Positions 1-6,398 of a DNA stretch of 7,128 nucleotides are shown piece by piece. This DNA comes from Verrucomicrobia bacterium UBA1263. GTDB taxonomy: Bacteria; Verrucomicrobiota; Verrucomicrobiia; Limisphaerales; UBA1412. Each line of letters starts with the position of its first letter. Position 1 is the first letter of the stretch. The translations under genes and the position numbers were made by a program. The notes beneath the pieces were generated by a model. That model did not search any database. It was not told the origin of the DNA and worked only from the letters and a program-made list of their open reading frames with translations. The DNA is taken from assembly GCA_002308515.1 (NCBI GenBank), contig DBVN01000115.1, positions 2,250 to 9,377 on the forward strand, written 5' to 3'.

Positions 1-1349
1 TTCTGCTGACAGGCTCCAATACCGTCAGCACGAACGCTATCCGTTACCTGGTCCTTTGCCGGGGGATCCCGTTTGTCATATTGAATCAAAAAGGGGAAGA
101 GCAGAACAGCAGGGATAAAACCGGCGCGGCTGTGGACAGCGAGCTGGCCAGTCTGCCTTTGCGGCTTCTTAATTCGCCTCGCGGTTATGAGGGACAGCTG
201 CGGTGTTTTGCCGCCGGATTGTCCAATCCCTATATCATCGGCCCCCGAACCGGGGTGCTGATGACCGCGCGTCTGGACGGCCCCAGCGACAGGATCGCGA
301 ACGGTCTGGTGGATAAAGCCCTGCGGGCGGAAAAGGAAGGTTTGTGGGGAAAATGTCTGTTCGATGTTCGCGGACTGACGAACAGCGGTTATTTGCAGGG
401 TGATCTCTGGCTGAGAGGCGCGGCGGAAGTCTGCCGTCTGTACGGATTTGAAACCAAGGTGGATATCCGTTCCGAAACCGTTTCCGGGGATATGCCTCAG
501 GATGCTCTGGCCTTTTACGCGGGCTGGTATGATTACAATGTCAGCGGGCCGTTCAGGAACGGTCTGGTGGAATTCATGCCGGGCGCGTTCGCGTATCATC
601 TGCATTCTTTCAGCGCGCAGAATCTTTTCACGACATCCAATCACTGGGTCGGGCCTTTGCTGGATAGAGGCGCGACCTGCACAGTCGGTTATGTGGATGA
701 ACCGTTTCTGGGCTGTACGCTCAATGTGGAAGCCTTCGCGGATTGGTTCCTGAGGGGAGCTTCCTTTGGCGAAGCGGTCTATCACGCGCTGCCCAGCCTT
801 TCCTGGCAGACGACCGTGATCGGCGATCCGCTCTATCGGCCGTTCAAGCTGACGTTCATTGACCGCTATATGGAGACGGTCAGCCAGAACGCGGATCAGT
901 CGGGCTGGGCCGAGGTCATGGCCGCCAACCGGGCTTTGATCAAAGGGGAACAGCCGGAGATCGCCGTCTCCTCAATGGAAGATGAATTCAAAGCGCGTCA
1001 GGGAGATTACGCGGAGGGGTGCTGGCTCCTGTCCTGTTACGAAAAAGAGAAAAAATGGGAGGATGCTCTGAAAGTCTGCCAGCAGATGCTGAAGAAACTG
1101 GACGCGGGGTCAGCCGTCAGACGTTGTTTTCTCCTGATGAAAGAGGCGGAACTGTGCGCGCAGATGAAAAAATACGACCTGGCCAACAGCCGCTTTTCCA
1201 CTTTGTATGAGGAATATCCCGCTCTGAGAATGGAAAAAGGCTTCCTGGAACGCTGGAAGAAGATCGCCAAGAGTGCGAAATCCCGCTCCGATCAGCGCAG
1301 AATCCAGGAGGCTTTGCGTGAGATAGAAGCCTCCTCCTATTCGGAGTGA
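1..1349 (+). CDS. TIGR03790-family protein, 5'-truncated by the window edge
   Basis: The reading frame is open from base 3, giving 448 visible residues, so the true start lies upstream. The TTG at 81 falls inside conserved sequence (RYLVLCRGIP just before it) and is not a convincing start. Motifs typical of TIGR03790 follow in order: the LVLCRGIP strand (bases 48-71), FDVRGL, FYAGWY (visible residues 171-176), HLHSFSA (199-205), GATCTVGYVDEP (223-234) and SWQTTVIGDPLYRP (267-280). The last resembles the C-terminal motif of caspase/gingipain-like folds, but this is a loose similarity and I do not claim protease activity. Roughly residues 326-421 are helical and TPR-like (pairs of amphipathic helices around WLLSCYEKEKKWEDALKVC and AELCAQMKKYDLANSRF). 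The biochemical function of the family is not known to me. The gene ends at TGA 1347-1349, overlapping the facing ligase gene by 13 bp. Confidence 0.85.
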   Translation, partial: LLTGSNTVSTNAIRYLVLCRGIPFVILNQKGEEQNSRDKTGAAVDSELASLPLRLLNSPRGYEGQLRCFAAGLSNPYIIGPRTGVLMTARLDGPSDRIANGLVDKALRAEKEGLWGKCLFDVRGLTNSGYLQGDLWLRGAAEVCRLYGFETKVDIRSETVSGDMPQDALAFYAGWYDYNVSGPFRNGLVEFMPGAFAYHLHSFSAQNLFTTSNHWVGPLLDRGATCTVGYVDEPFLGCTLNVEAFADWFLRGASFGEAVYHALPSLSWQTTVIGDPLYRPFKLTFIDRYMETVSQNADQSGWAEVMAANRALIKGEQPEIAVSSMEDEFKARQGDYAEGCWLLSCYEKEKKWEDALKVCQQMLKKLDAGSAVRRCFLLMKEAELCAQMKKYDLANSRFSTLYEEYPALRMEKGFLERWKKIAKSAKSRSDQRRIQEALREIEASSYSE

Positions 1350-2827
1350 TGATGATGGTGATGGTGGTGTGAGTGTTCAGCCGGCGGTAATGCCGGACGG
1401 GGCAGACTTTGGTAAGCCGCCAGCAGCACAACGAACAGCCACGACACAGACAGTACATAGAAAGGCAGATCCACAATGGCATGAATCAGCGCTGTCATGA
1501 ACGCGAAGATAAAACTCGTCCTCAAAAAGAAATTCCCGCGCCGGGTGATCCAGGGCAGCAGCAGTCCCCACAGCAGCAGCGATACCACCAGAGTCGCGCC
1601 GACATTGCCGAACTCGACCAATAGCTGAAGCCAGTCGCTATGTGCGGAAGGATAGTGGCTCTTGGTGGGAATGGATTCGCCCACATACATTTCATACATG
1701 GAGTAGTAGGCTCCCGCGCCGATGCCGTAGGTGGGATAATCGTGGTAGATGGGCCAGGTCGCCTCATACTGTCTCAGACGCGCTTCGCTTTCGGTATCTT
1801 TCAGGCGCAGGGCATCTTTGCCGGTGACTTCCAGACTCATGAAGATGGCACCGGCGATCAGCACGATGCCGAGCCCCACAAAGATGAGGGAAGACTTTTT
1901 CCCGCGCAGGGCATCAAAAGCGATCAGCAGGATCATCAGTATCGCTATAGCCGAACCGATCCAGACACCGCCGCGGCTGATGGCGATCCAGACACCGCCG
2001 AAAACGAACAACCCCATGATGGCGAGTATCAGATATTTATTGGCGCAGGTGCGGATGAAGGGCAGACCCCGCCTTTCATAGCGGGAACGCATCGTCCACC
2101 AGAAAGCGATCCCCAGCGGCCAGAGCAGGTTCATATACTGTGCCGCGGTGGAGCGGTAACCGTAAGGACCAAAGGAGTTATTGACCCCGGCCCAGGTAGT
2201 GCGTTCCGCGATCCAGAGGAGCGTGGTCGTCTTGTCCAGACGCATGAGCGAGCCCACGATGACCATGATGAAAGCACTGGTAAGTGCCACCCAGAGAAAG
2301 CGCACCATCCGTGCCGGCAGAACGGCATCCTGTTCGGCGGAGCGTCCGGTCATGAAGAGGAACCGTGCCCCGAAACACGCGCAGAACAAGCACAGATATT
2401 GTATCAAGTTAAAGCCGGTGTACCACTTATCCATGCTGCTGGGCAGATTCTCATTGTAGGGATAATCTGTGAAAAGGTATTCTCCGGGAATGTAATCCGA
2501 TTGGGCGTTGACCCACTGGATGAAAACATAGACCAGACAGATCAGCCCCAGTGCCAGAAAGATCCAGTCGGCCCAGCCCCACAATTTCCTTATGTGGTAG
2601 TGCCTGCGGTCGAAGTAGCGGGCCGTAAAAACCTTATCCATCAGAGCCAGCAGAGCGGCCGAGAGAAAGAAAACACCGGAACCGATGCTGAGGGTATAGA
2701 TTGACCAGGGTTCTGTAGTCCCCAGCGCCCAGGGTCCAAAGAGAACCAGCAGAAGGAAAAGCCCTTCAACGAAATAGCCGAATCTTCTGACTAAAGGATG
2801 GACAGGGATGCCGTAGTCGCTGCTCAT
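1337..2827 (-). CDS. O-antigen ligase/polymerase-family membrane protein (Wzy_C-like) with polyhistidine tail
   Basis: This 496-residue integral membrane protein has about 12 hydrophobic segments (near residues 15-36, 45-63, 87-106, 138-158, 175-196, 231-246, 263-282, 287-306, 313-332, 404-426, 435-457 and 458-473). Family-type landmarks are the GPYGYRSTAAQYMN stretch (220-233), ISRGG (283-287), YGIGAGAYYSMYE, and AHSDWLQLLVEFGNVG (395-410), equivalent to the usual HNDYLQLLAEFG in the large periplasmic loop. HAIVDLPFY (449-457) follows. The family joins undecaprenyl-linked glycans to lipid A core or other acceptors, or polymerises repeat units. The sequence alone cannot separate WaaL-type from Wzy-type. 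The gene starts 5 bases after the aminotransferase stop with no clear Shine-Dalgarno, suggesting translational coupling. The C-terminus is H-S-His8-S-E (His8 encoded at 1346-1369 with mixed CAT/CAC codons), an unusual potential metal-binding tail. Confidence 0.85.
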   Translation of the reverse strand: MSSDYGIPVHPLVRRFGYFVEGLFLLLVLFGPWALGTTEPWSIYTLSIGSGVFFLSAALLALMDKVFTARYFDRRHYHIRKLWGWADWIFLALGLICLVYVFIQWVNAQSDYIPGEYLFTDYPYNENLPSSMDKWYTGFNLIQYLCLFCACFGARFLFMTGRSAEQDAVLPARMVRFLWVALTSAFIMVIVGSLMRLDKTTTLLWIAERTTWAGVNNSFGPYGYRSTAAQYMNLLWPLGIAFWWTMRSRYERRGLPFIRTCANKYLILAIMGLFVFGGVWIAISRGGVWIGSAIAILMILLIAFDALRGKKSSLIFVGLGIVLIAGAIFMSLEVTGKDALRLKDTESEARLRQYEATWPIYHDYPTYGIGAGAYYSMYEMYVGESIPTKSHYPSAHSDWLQLLVEFGNVGATLVVSLLLWGLLLPWITRRGNFFLRTSFIFAFMTALIHAIVDLPFYVLSVSWLFVVLLAAYQSLPRPALPPAEHSHHHHHHHHSE

Positions 2828-2832
2828 AAGGA

Positions 2833-3933
2833 CTATATCTGTTGGATCGCGCGGATGATTTTTTCCTGATCTTCACAGGACAGATAGGGCGACATCGGCA
2901 GACACAGGACCTGCCGGGAGGCTTTCAGGGCTTCCGGGAAATCTTCGGGCGCGTATCCCAGGTTCGCGAAGACGGGCTGTTCATGGATGCAGCGCGAGTA
3001 GTGTGTCACGGAGGGGATACCCTGTGCCGCCAGCGCGGTTTGGACTTTGCCGCGGTCTTCAAAGCGCAGGGTGTACTGCGCGTACACATGCAGATTGCCG
3101 GGGGAGACATAGGGTGTGACGCAGACGTTCATCAGATCATTGCCGTAGCGGTCGGCCACCTCGTTGCGTTTTTGTATTTCGTCTTCAAAAACTTCCATCT
3201 TGGCCAGCAGGATGGCGGCCTGGATGCTGTCCAGACGCGCGTTCATGCCCAGCATCAGATGTTCATCCCGTTTGGGACTGCCGTGATTGCGCAGCATGAT
3301 GAACTTTTTGTACAGCGCCTCGTCATTGGTAAAGAGCGCGCCGCCTTCGCCGTAGCCGCCCAGGGGCTTGGCCGGATAGAAACTAGTGCTGCCGATCAGG
3401 GAGGCTCCGCAGCTGTGGAGCTGTTTGCCGCTGGCTGTCCGCTGTTCAGCGCCAAAGCTTTGGGCTCCGTCCTCGATCACGGCCAGACCGTGTTTGGCGG
3501 CGATGGCATTGATCTTTTCCATGTCCGGCATCTGACCGTAAAGGCTGACCGGGATGATCGCCTTGGTGCGTGGTGTGATTGCCTGTTCAATGAGCGCCTC
3601 ATTGATGCAGAACGTATCCGGACGGATGTCCACAAAAACAGGTTTTGCCCCTACGATGGCAACGACTTCCGCCGTAGCAAAGAAGGAATAGGGGACTGTG
3701 ATCACTTCATCTCCGGGCCCGATATCCAGCGCGCGCAGAGCCATTTCCAGTGAAACCGTCCCGGAACCCGTGGAAACACAAAAACGTGTCCCCGCGTAAG
3801 CCGCCAGTTTGGTTTCCAATTCCGTGACCTCCGGCCCCAGAATGTACTGACCATGGTTGAGAACATTTTCGATCCGTTTCTTAACAGACTCGCTGATAAG
3901 CTGATATTGAGCTTGAAGATTGATAAATTGCAT
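2833..3933 (-). CDS. wbpE: DegT/DnrJ/EryC1/StrS sugar aminotransferase, WbpE-like
   Basis: This is a 366-residue, full-length PLP-dependent fold-type I aminotransferase. It begins MQFINLQAQY and carries HGQYILGPEVTELE (27-40), GPGDEVITVPYSFFATAE (72-89), AITPRTKAIIPVSLYGQ (118-134), IEDGAQSFGA (153-162, with PLP-contacting Asp155 and Gln158), TSFYPAKPLGGYGEGGA with the Schiff-base lysine at 189, and MNARLD (230-235). From memory these blocks match WbpE/WlbC-type enzymes especially well. Those aminate UDP-2-acetamido-2-deoxy-3-oxo-glucuronate to the 3-amino sugar for di-N-acetylated mannuronate O-antigen units. Related enzymes use other keto-sugars, so the substrate is inferred. It acts in the cytoplasm. 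It is the first gene of a - strand pair with the O-antigen ligase. The start ATG has only a weak AAGAAG-like sequence ahead. The partner dehydrogenase and acetyltransferase are not in view. Confidence 0.88.
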   Translation of the reverse strand: MQFINLQAQYQLISESVKKRIENVLNHGQYILGPEVTELETKLAAYAGTRFCVSTGSGTVSLEMALRALDIGPGDEVITVPYSFFATAEVVAIVGAKPVFVDIRPDTFCINEALIEQAITPRTKAIIPVSLYGQMPDMEKINAIAAKHGLAVIEDGAQSFGAEQRTASGKQLHSCGASLIGSTSFYPAKPLGGYGEGGALFTNDEALYKKFIMLRNHGSPKRDEHLMLGMNARLDSIQAAILLAKMEVFEDEIQKRNEVADRYGNDLMNVCVTPYVSPGNLHVYAQYTLRFEDRGKVQTALAAQGIPSVTHYSRCIHEQPVFANLGYAPEDFPEALKASRQVLCLPMSPYLSCEDQEKIIRAIQQI

Positions 3934-3966
3934 GACTTCTTTTCCGGAATTCGCCCGGCAGGGAAT

Positions 3967-3995
3967 AATCTAAGAGGAATCCGCGAAAAAAACAA
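3967..3995 (-). promoter_or_regulatory. possible promoter of the aminotransferase-ligase operon
   Basis: Reading the - strand, a TTGTTT -35-like box (3995-3990) is followed after exactly 17 bases by TAGATT (3972-3967), 4/6 to consensus. The predicted start near 3960 leaves a leader of about 27 bases before the ATG at 3933. The -35 matches only in its TTG, so the call is weak. Confidence 0.25.
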
Positions 3996-4087
3996 TCTAA
4001 ATTCCTGTCTCGCATTTTGCTTTGCCGAAATGAGGTTGGTGCGCTTTTTTGTGACAAGACGACAGCGTGATTTACTTTTAAAAAGGC

Positions 4088-4116
4088 TTGACTCTTTACT
4101 TATTAAGATGTTTTAT
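4088..4116 (+). promoter_or_regulatory. possible distal promoter for the orphan membrane gene
   Basis: TTGACT (4088-4093, 5/6 to the sigma-70 -35 consensus) is followed after 17 bases by TTTTAT (4111-4116, 4/6 to consensus). Transcription would begin near 4123 and run toward the gene at 4242. The region is AT-rich, so chance matches are likely. Confidence 0.35.
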
Positions 4117-4244
4117 GGTCGTGTTGTGTTGATAGTAATAAAAATGAGTGTGGTTTTACAAGAAGTATTAAAAAGCAAATAAAGATTTTTATTGCTATAA
4201 TAATCATCTGTTAATGAATCAGATATAATTTTAAATGTTTTATG
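4103..4244 (+). repeat. imperfect direct repeat ahead of the orphan gene
   Basis: ATGTTTTATG occurs exactly at 4108-4117 and 4235-4244. Both copies are preceded by TTAA (one base different in spacing) and followed a few bases later by GTTGTG. The second copy spans the start codon at 4242. The unit offset is 127 bp. It could be a small duplication, an operator pair, or chance in AT-rich DNA. Confidence 0.35.
4193..4201 (+). promoter_or_regulatory. extended -10 promoter candidate upstream of the orphan membrane gene
   Basis: TGCTATAAT is a perfect TATAAT with the TGn extension that can substitute for a -35 box. No good -35 lies 16-18 bases upstream (AAGCAA at the 17-base spacing). The predicted start near 4208 would leave a leader of about 34 bases before the ATG at 4242. 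A second TATAAT lies at 4224-4229, closer to the start codon, with no -35. Confidence 0.45.
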
Positions 4245-5393
4245 ATAAGTTGTGAAAAACTGATAACAATTTTACAAAAGAATTTGAATATCATTTTTAA
4301 AAAGTTTTTTATAGGATGCATATTCATTACTTTTGTCTTGTTTATTGCAAATACGAAAGGAGATTTCTCGAACTCTGATTGCATTGAGATTCAGGGAAAT
4401 ATATATGAGAGTTATTTTGACAAGAGTGGAGATAAAATTGGGACCAAAACAAACAATTTCATTACAATTTTAAGCAAGGACAGGGCAAAAATTACTATTC
4501 CTTTGGTTGGACACCCAACAATTCGTGAAATTGAGTATGGATTCTTGGATGAAAGTAGTAGTTATATGCTTGTTAATTACCATACAAATCGAGTGATAAA
4601 GGAAGCTGTTGACATCGTAGATGGAAAATATGAAAAGCAGACATTGAAAGAAGTTCAAAAGCCAATAAATGATGCCAGTATTACGATCAATGAAGGGAGG
4701 GTTCCAGAATATGGTTATGGCATTACACCAGTATGGATAGCATATTGCTTAAATTATTGTTTGACGATTACGAACACATCTGTTCAGATGACACCCCTTT
4801 TTCCATTAGGCCGAAATGGTCATACTTATCGTAAAAATGGTGGACTTTCAGATGTGAGTTATGAGCTTTCTTCTAAAGATTCATTGTTTCCTGTAAAGGT
4901 TATAGAAGAAGTTAATGAGGGTAGTGCTAAAGGAGTTGATATACCATTTTTGCAAAAAGCTAAAGCCTTTACAAATACGGTGTATAATGTTGTTGAATGG
5001 ACCAATATTGCAAATATGGATATTCCTAAAAGGTTTTATGTGACTAATTATTTTCCTGAAAACGAGATTGGTGGAAAAGTTGTTTATGAAGGGGTAAGTA
5101 CTTCTTTTGAGGAAAATAAAGACATAAGCTGGAAATTTCAAATACCAGAGGTTACTTATGTAACAGAAAGAAGATCGTCCTATGTTGAACCATTAGAAAA
5201 ATTTAATTATGTGACTACAAATGGACATCTTATGAATAGAGAGGATATTTTAAAAAATGAAGAATATATTATAGCGGCAAATGAGGCAGAAAATTTAAAA
5301 TATCCCAATCAACCATTAAGAGGGATATTTATTGTTCTCTCTCTATTGATTTGTTTCATTTGTTTTGCAATAATCGCGAGAAAGAAGAATTAA
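4242..5393 (+). CDS. unrecognised two-helix membrane protein with large extracytoplasmic domain
   Basis: I do not recognise this 383-residue protein. It has an N-terminal helix near residues 22-37 (FFIGCIFITFVLFIA) behind a Lys-containing cytoplasmic stretch. A domain of about 320 residues follows (40-359), rich in short beta-like strands, and then a C-terminal helix near 361-379 ending in ARKKN. By the positive-inside rule both termini are cytoplasmic and the middle is outside. That outline recalls polysaccharide co-polymerases, but the long coiled coils and Pro-rich C-terminal motif of Wzz proteins are missing, so the analogy is only topological. Cysteines are few: 47, 169 and 173 lie in the outer domain. 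The ATG at 4242 is the only reasonable start and has no Shine-Dalgarno. The coding sequence is far more AT-rich than the genes to its left (17/60 G+C in 4981-5040), a sign of foreign origin. Confidence 0.7.
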   Translation: MISCEKLITILQKNLNIIFKKFFIGCIFITFVLFIANTKGDFSNSDCIEIQGNIYESYFDKSGDKIGTKTNNFITILSKDRAKITIPLVGHPTIREIEYGFLDESSSYMLVNYHTNRVIKEAVDIVDGKYEKQTLKEVQKPINDASITINEGRVPEYGYGITPVWIAYCLNYCLTITNTSVQMTPLFPLGRNGHTYRKNGGLSDVSYELSSKDSLFPVKVIEEVNEGSAKGVDIPFLQKAKAFTNTVYNVVEWTNIANMDIPKRFYVTNYFPENEIGGKVVYEGVSTSFEENKDISWKFQIPEVTYVTERRSSYVEPLEKFNYVTTNGHLMNREDILKNEEYIIAANEAENLKYPNQPLRGIFIVLSLLICFICFAIIARKKN

Positions 5394-5547
5394 AGTATAT
5401 TTATCTTTTATTAAACAACTTGAAAGTATTATTGTGAAAAAAGAAAATAGAATTATTGTAGTGGCAGTTCTCCTTAGGATGGCACTGTAAGTTCTGTAAT
5501 TGCAAGATGTTCAACATTACCTCTTAGTTGTGGGAGTTATTAAATTT
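5394..5547. other. spacer between orphan membrane gene and small exported protein
   Basis: This is 154 bases of AT-rich sequence with no clear terminator. It contains an 18-codon frame at 5434-5490 (GTG start, TAA stop) reading like the first part of a signal peptide: a KK pair and then a hydrophobic run VVAVLL. A strong ribosome site is lacking. It may be a leader peptide, a decayed gene start, or chance. Confidence 0.35.
5532..5536 (+). promoter_or_regulatory. ribosome binding site that sets the start at 5548
   Basis: GGGAG ends 11 bases before the ATG at 5548. That ATG also begins a textbook signal peptide, so it is preferred over the in-frame TTG at 5500, which would bury the signal sequence behind 16 extra residues. 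Confidence 0.5.
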
Positions 5548-5901
5548 ATGAAAATAAAAAAATTGATTCGCGCCGCGGCGATTGTGTTCGTATGTGTTAT
5601 GGCAGTTGAAGGTGTTGTGGCATCTTTTGATTTACAAAAGAAAGATGTGGAAAATAAGAGGGTTCTTATTATGGCAGATGGAAAAGTTCTGGCGGAGATG
5701 AGGATACTGCGGTCAGGTAAGTTACAGCTTGATTTTGAGAATGAATTAATAACGAAGGGTGCCAATGATTCTGAAATGTATATTTGCGATGGCGGAGGTA
5801 AATTGCAGTATCAGGGAGAAAATAAGAAAATGAAATTTACCCTTTCCGCGGAAAAAGTCCAGGTGGAAGATATTCCTGATAAGAAAAAGGAAGAAAAATA
5901 A
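5548..5901 (+). CDS. small exported protein of unknown function
   Basis: This is a 117-residue product. Residues 1-25 form a signal peptide: MKIKKLIR basic region, hydrophobic AAAIVFVCVMAV core, and VVA as a likely signal peptidase I site before Ser26. The mature part, about 92 residues, has alternating short strands (RVLIMADGKVLAEMRIL, KLQLDF, GKLQYQGENKKMKFTLSAEKVQVE) and a very charged Lys/Glu tail (DKKKEEK). The GKLQYQG...FTLSAEKVQVE pattern vaguely recalls the beta-jellyroll strand repeats of LptA/OstA-like periplasmic proteins, but the match is too short to assign. It lies downstream of, and in the same direction as, the two-helix orphan. Its intermediate composition (23/60 G+C in 5701-5760) differs from both flanks. 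Confidence 0.6.
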   Translation: MKIKKLIRAAAIVFVCVMAVEGVVASFDLQKKDVENKRVLIMADGKVLAEMRILRSGKLQLDFENELITKGANDSEMYICDGGGKLQYQGENKKMKFTLSAEKVQVEDIPDKKKEEK

Positions 5902-5945
5902 TTACAGAACAGTCCCGGCCAGGTAGCTCTCTTTGATGTGATAGA

Positions 5946-6398
5946 TCATTCTCCTTTTACAAATCGAGGACCTTCTTTACCCATGATCGCGGATGGGACA
6001 AATCCGCATTTTTTAAGAACTCGTTGAGAAGCTTTGTTATCAGGTTCGGTTTCTGCCTCCACACAGGTCACACCGGGCTGTTTCAAAGCCCACTTTACAA
6101 CCGATTCAACAGCTTCTGTTGCATAACCATGTTCCCGGTATTCTTCCATAATGCCATAGCCGATTTCAACAGATCCATCCGAATGATATCCCTTAAAAGA
6201 GAGATTTCCGACAGGGGTACCGTCTTTCAGTTCGATCATCCAGATTGCATACCATACCCACTGTTTTGGATGTTCAAGACATCCCTGCAGCATTTCTTTA
6301 TAAGCTCTGATGAGGATTTCATTGGTTTGCTCTTCAATAAAGCACTCCATTTCATCCTGTGACATAGTATGTATCCTTAAGCGGTCTGTTTCGATCAT
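5946..6398 (-). CDS. GNAT-family N-acetyltransferase (RimJ/RimL type)
   Basis: This complete 150-residue GNAT protein of the Acetyltransf_3 type opens METDRL-like (MIETDRLRIH), as RimJ/RimL relatives do. The core strand PVGNLSFKG (62-70) leads into VEIGYGIMEEYREHGYATEA (77-96), where REHGYA is the acetyl-CoA pyrophosphate-binding loop. The C-terminal NKASQRVLKKCGF (121-133) is the conserved helix-turn of the family. It transfers acetyl from acetyl-CoA to an amine, and the substrate cannot be read from sequence. Its ATG at 6398 overlaps the stop of the upstream acetyltransferase gene (ATGA, 6398-6395), so the two are translated from one message, probably by re-initiation. Only a weak AAAGG lies upstream. 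Confidence 0.9.
   Translation of the reverse strand: MIETDRLRIHTMSQDEMECFIEEQTNEILIRAYKEMLQGCLEHPKQWVWYAIWMIELKDGTPVGNLSFKGYHSDGSVEIGYGIMEEYREHGYATEAVESVVKWALKQPGVTCVEAETEPDNKASQRVLKKCGFVPSAIMGKEGPRFVKGE

Larger units (their letters stand above)
3934..4241. other. divergent intergenic region, 308 bp
   Basis: This stretch separates the - strand polysaccharide operon from the + strand orphan gene. Composition changes sharply within it: GC-moderate near 3940-4070, then strongly AT-rich. I see candidate promoters in both directions and an imperfect direct repeat (listed separately). I see no convincing RNA gene or hairpin-plus-T terminator. The open frames crossing it have no recognisable protein character. 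Confidence 0.6.

Noticed and set aside
81..83. TTG as the start of the first gene
   Set aside because: The frame is open to the window edge and the conserved RYLVLCRGIP strand lies upstream of this codon, so the protein starts before the window.
1640..2704. Long open frame (354 codons) on the + strand opposite the O-antigen ligase gene
   Set aside because: Its product is rich in His, Gln, Asp and Gly with no domain pattern, as expected for the antisense of a GC-rich membrane protein gene. The opposite strand has clear family motifs.
2842..3753. Long open frame (303 codons) on the + strand opposite the aminotransferase gene
   Set aside because: It lies wholly antisense to a gene with intact catalytic motifs and has no recognisable features of its own.
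3853..4182. Open frame of 109 codons across the divergent intergenic region
   Set aside because: It starts inside the aminotransferase gene on the opposite strand, lacks a ribosome site and shows no protein-like pattern.
5491..5910. An 11-bp inverted repeat (5491-5501 and 5900-5910) bracketing the small exported gene, resembling mobile-element ends
   Set aside because: A repeat this short is expected by chance at this spacing in a 7-kb window. There is no transposase and no target-site duplication.
5902..5945. Possible terminator or gene remnant between the convergent exported-protein and GNAT genes
   Set aside because: The GC-rich CCCGGCCAGG segment does not form a stable stem followed by a T-run, and the short - strand frame there (ending YLAGTVL) is too short to assign.
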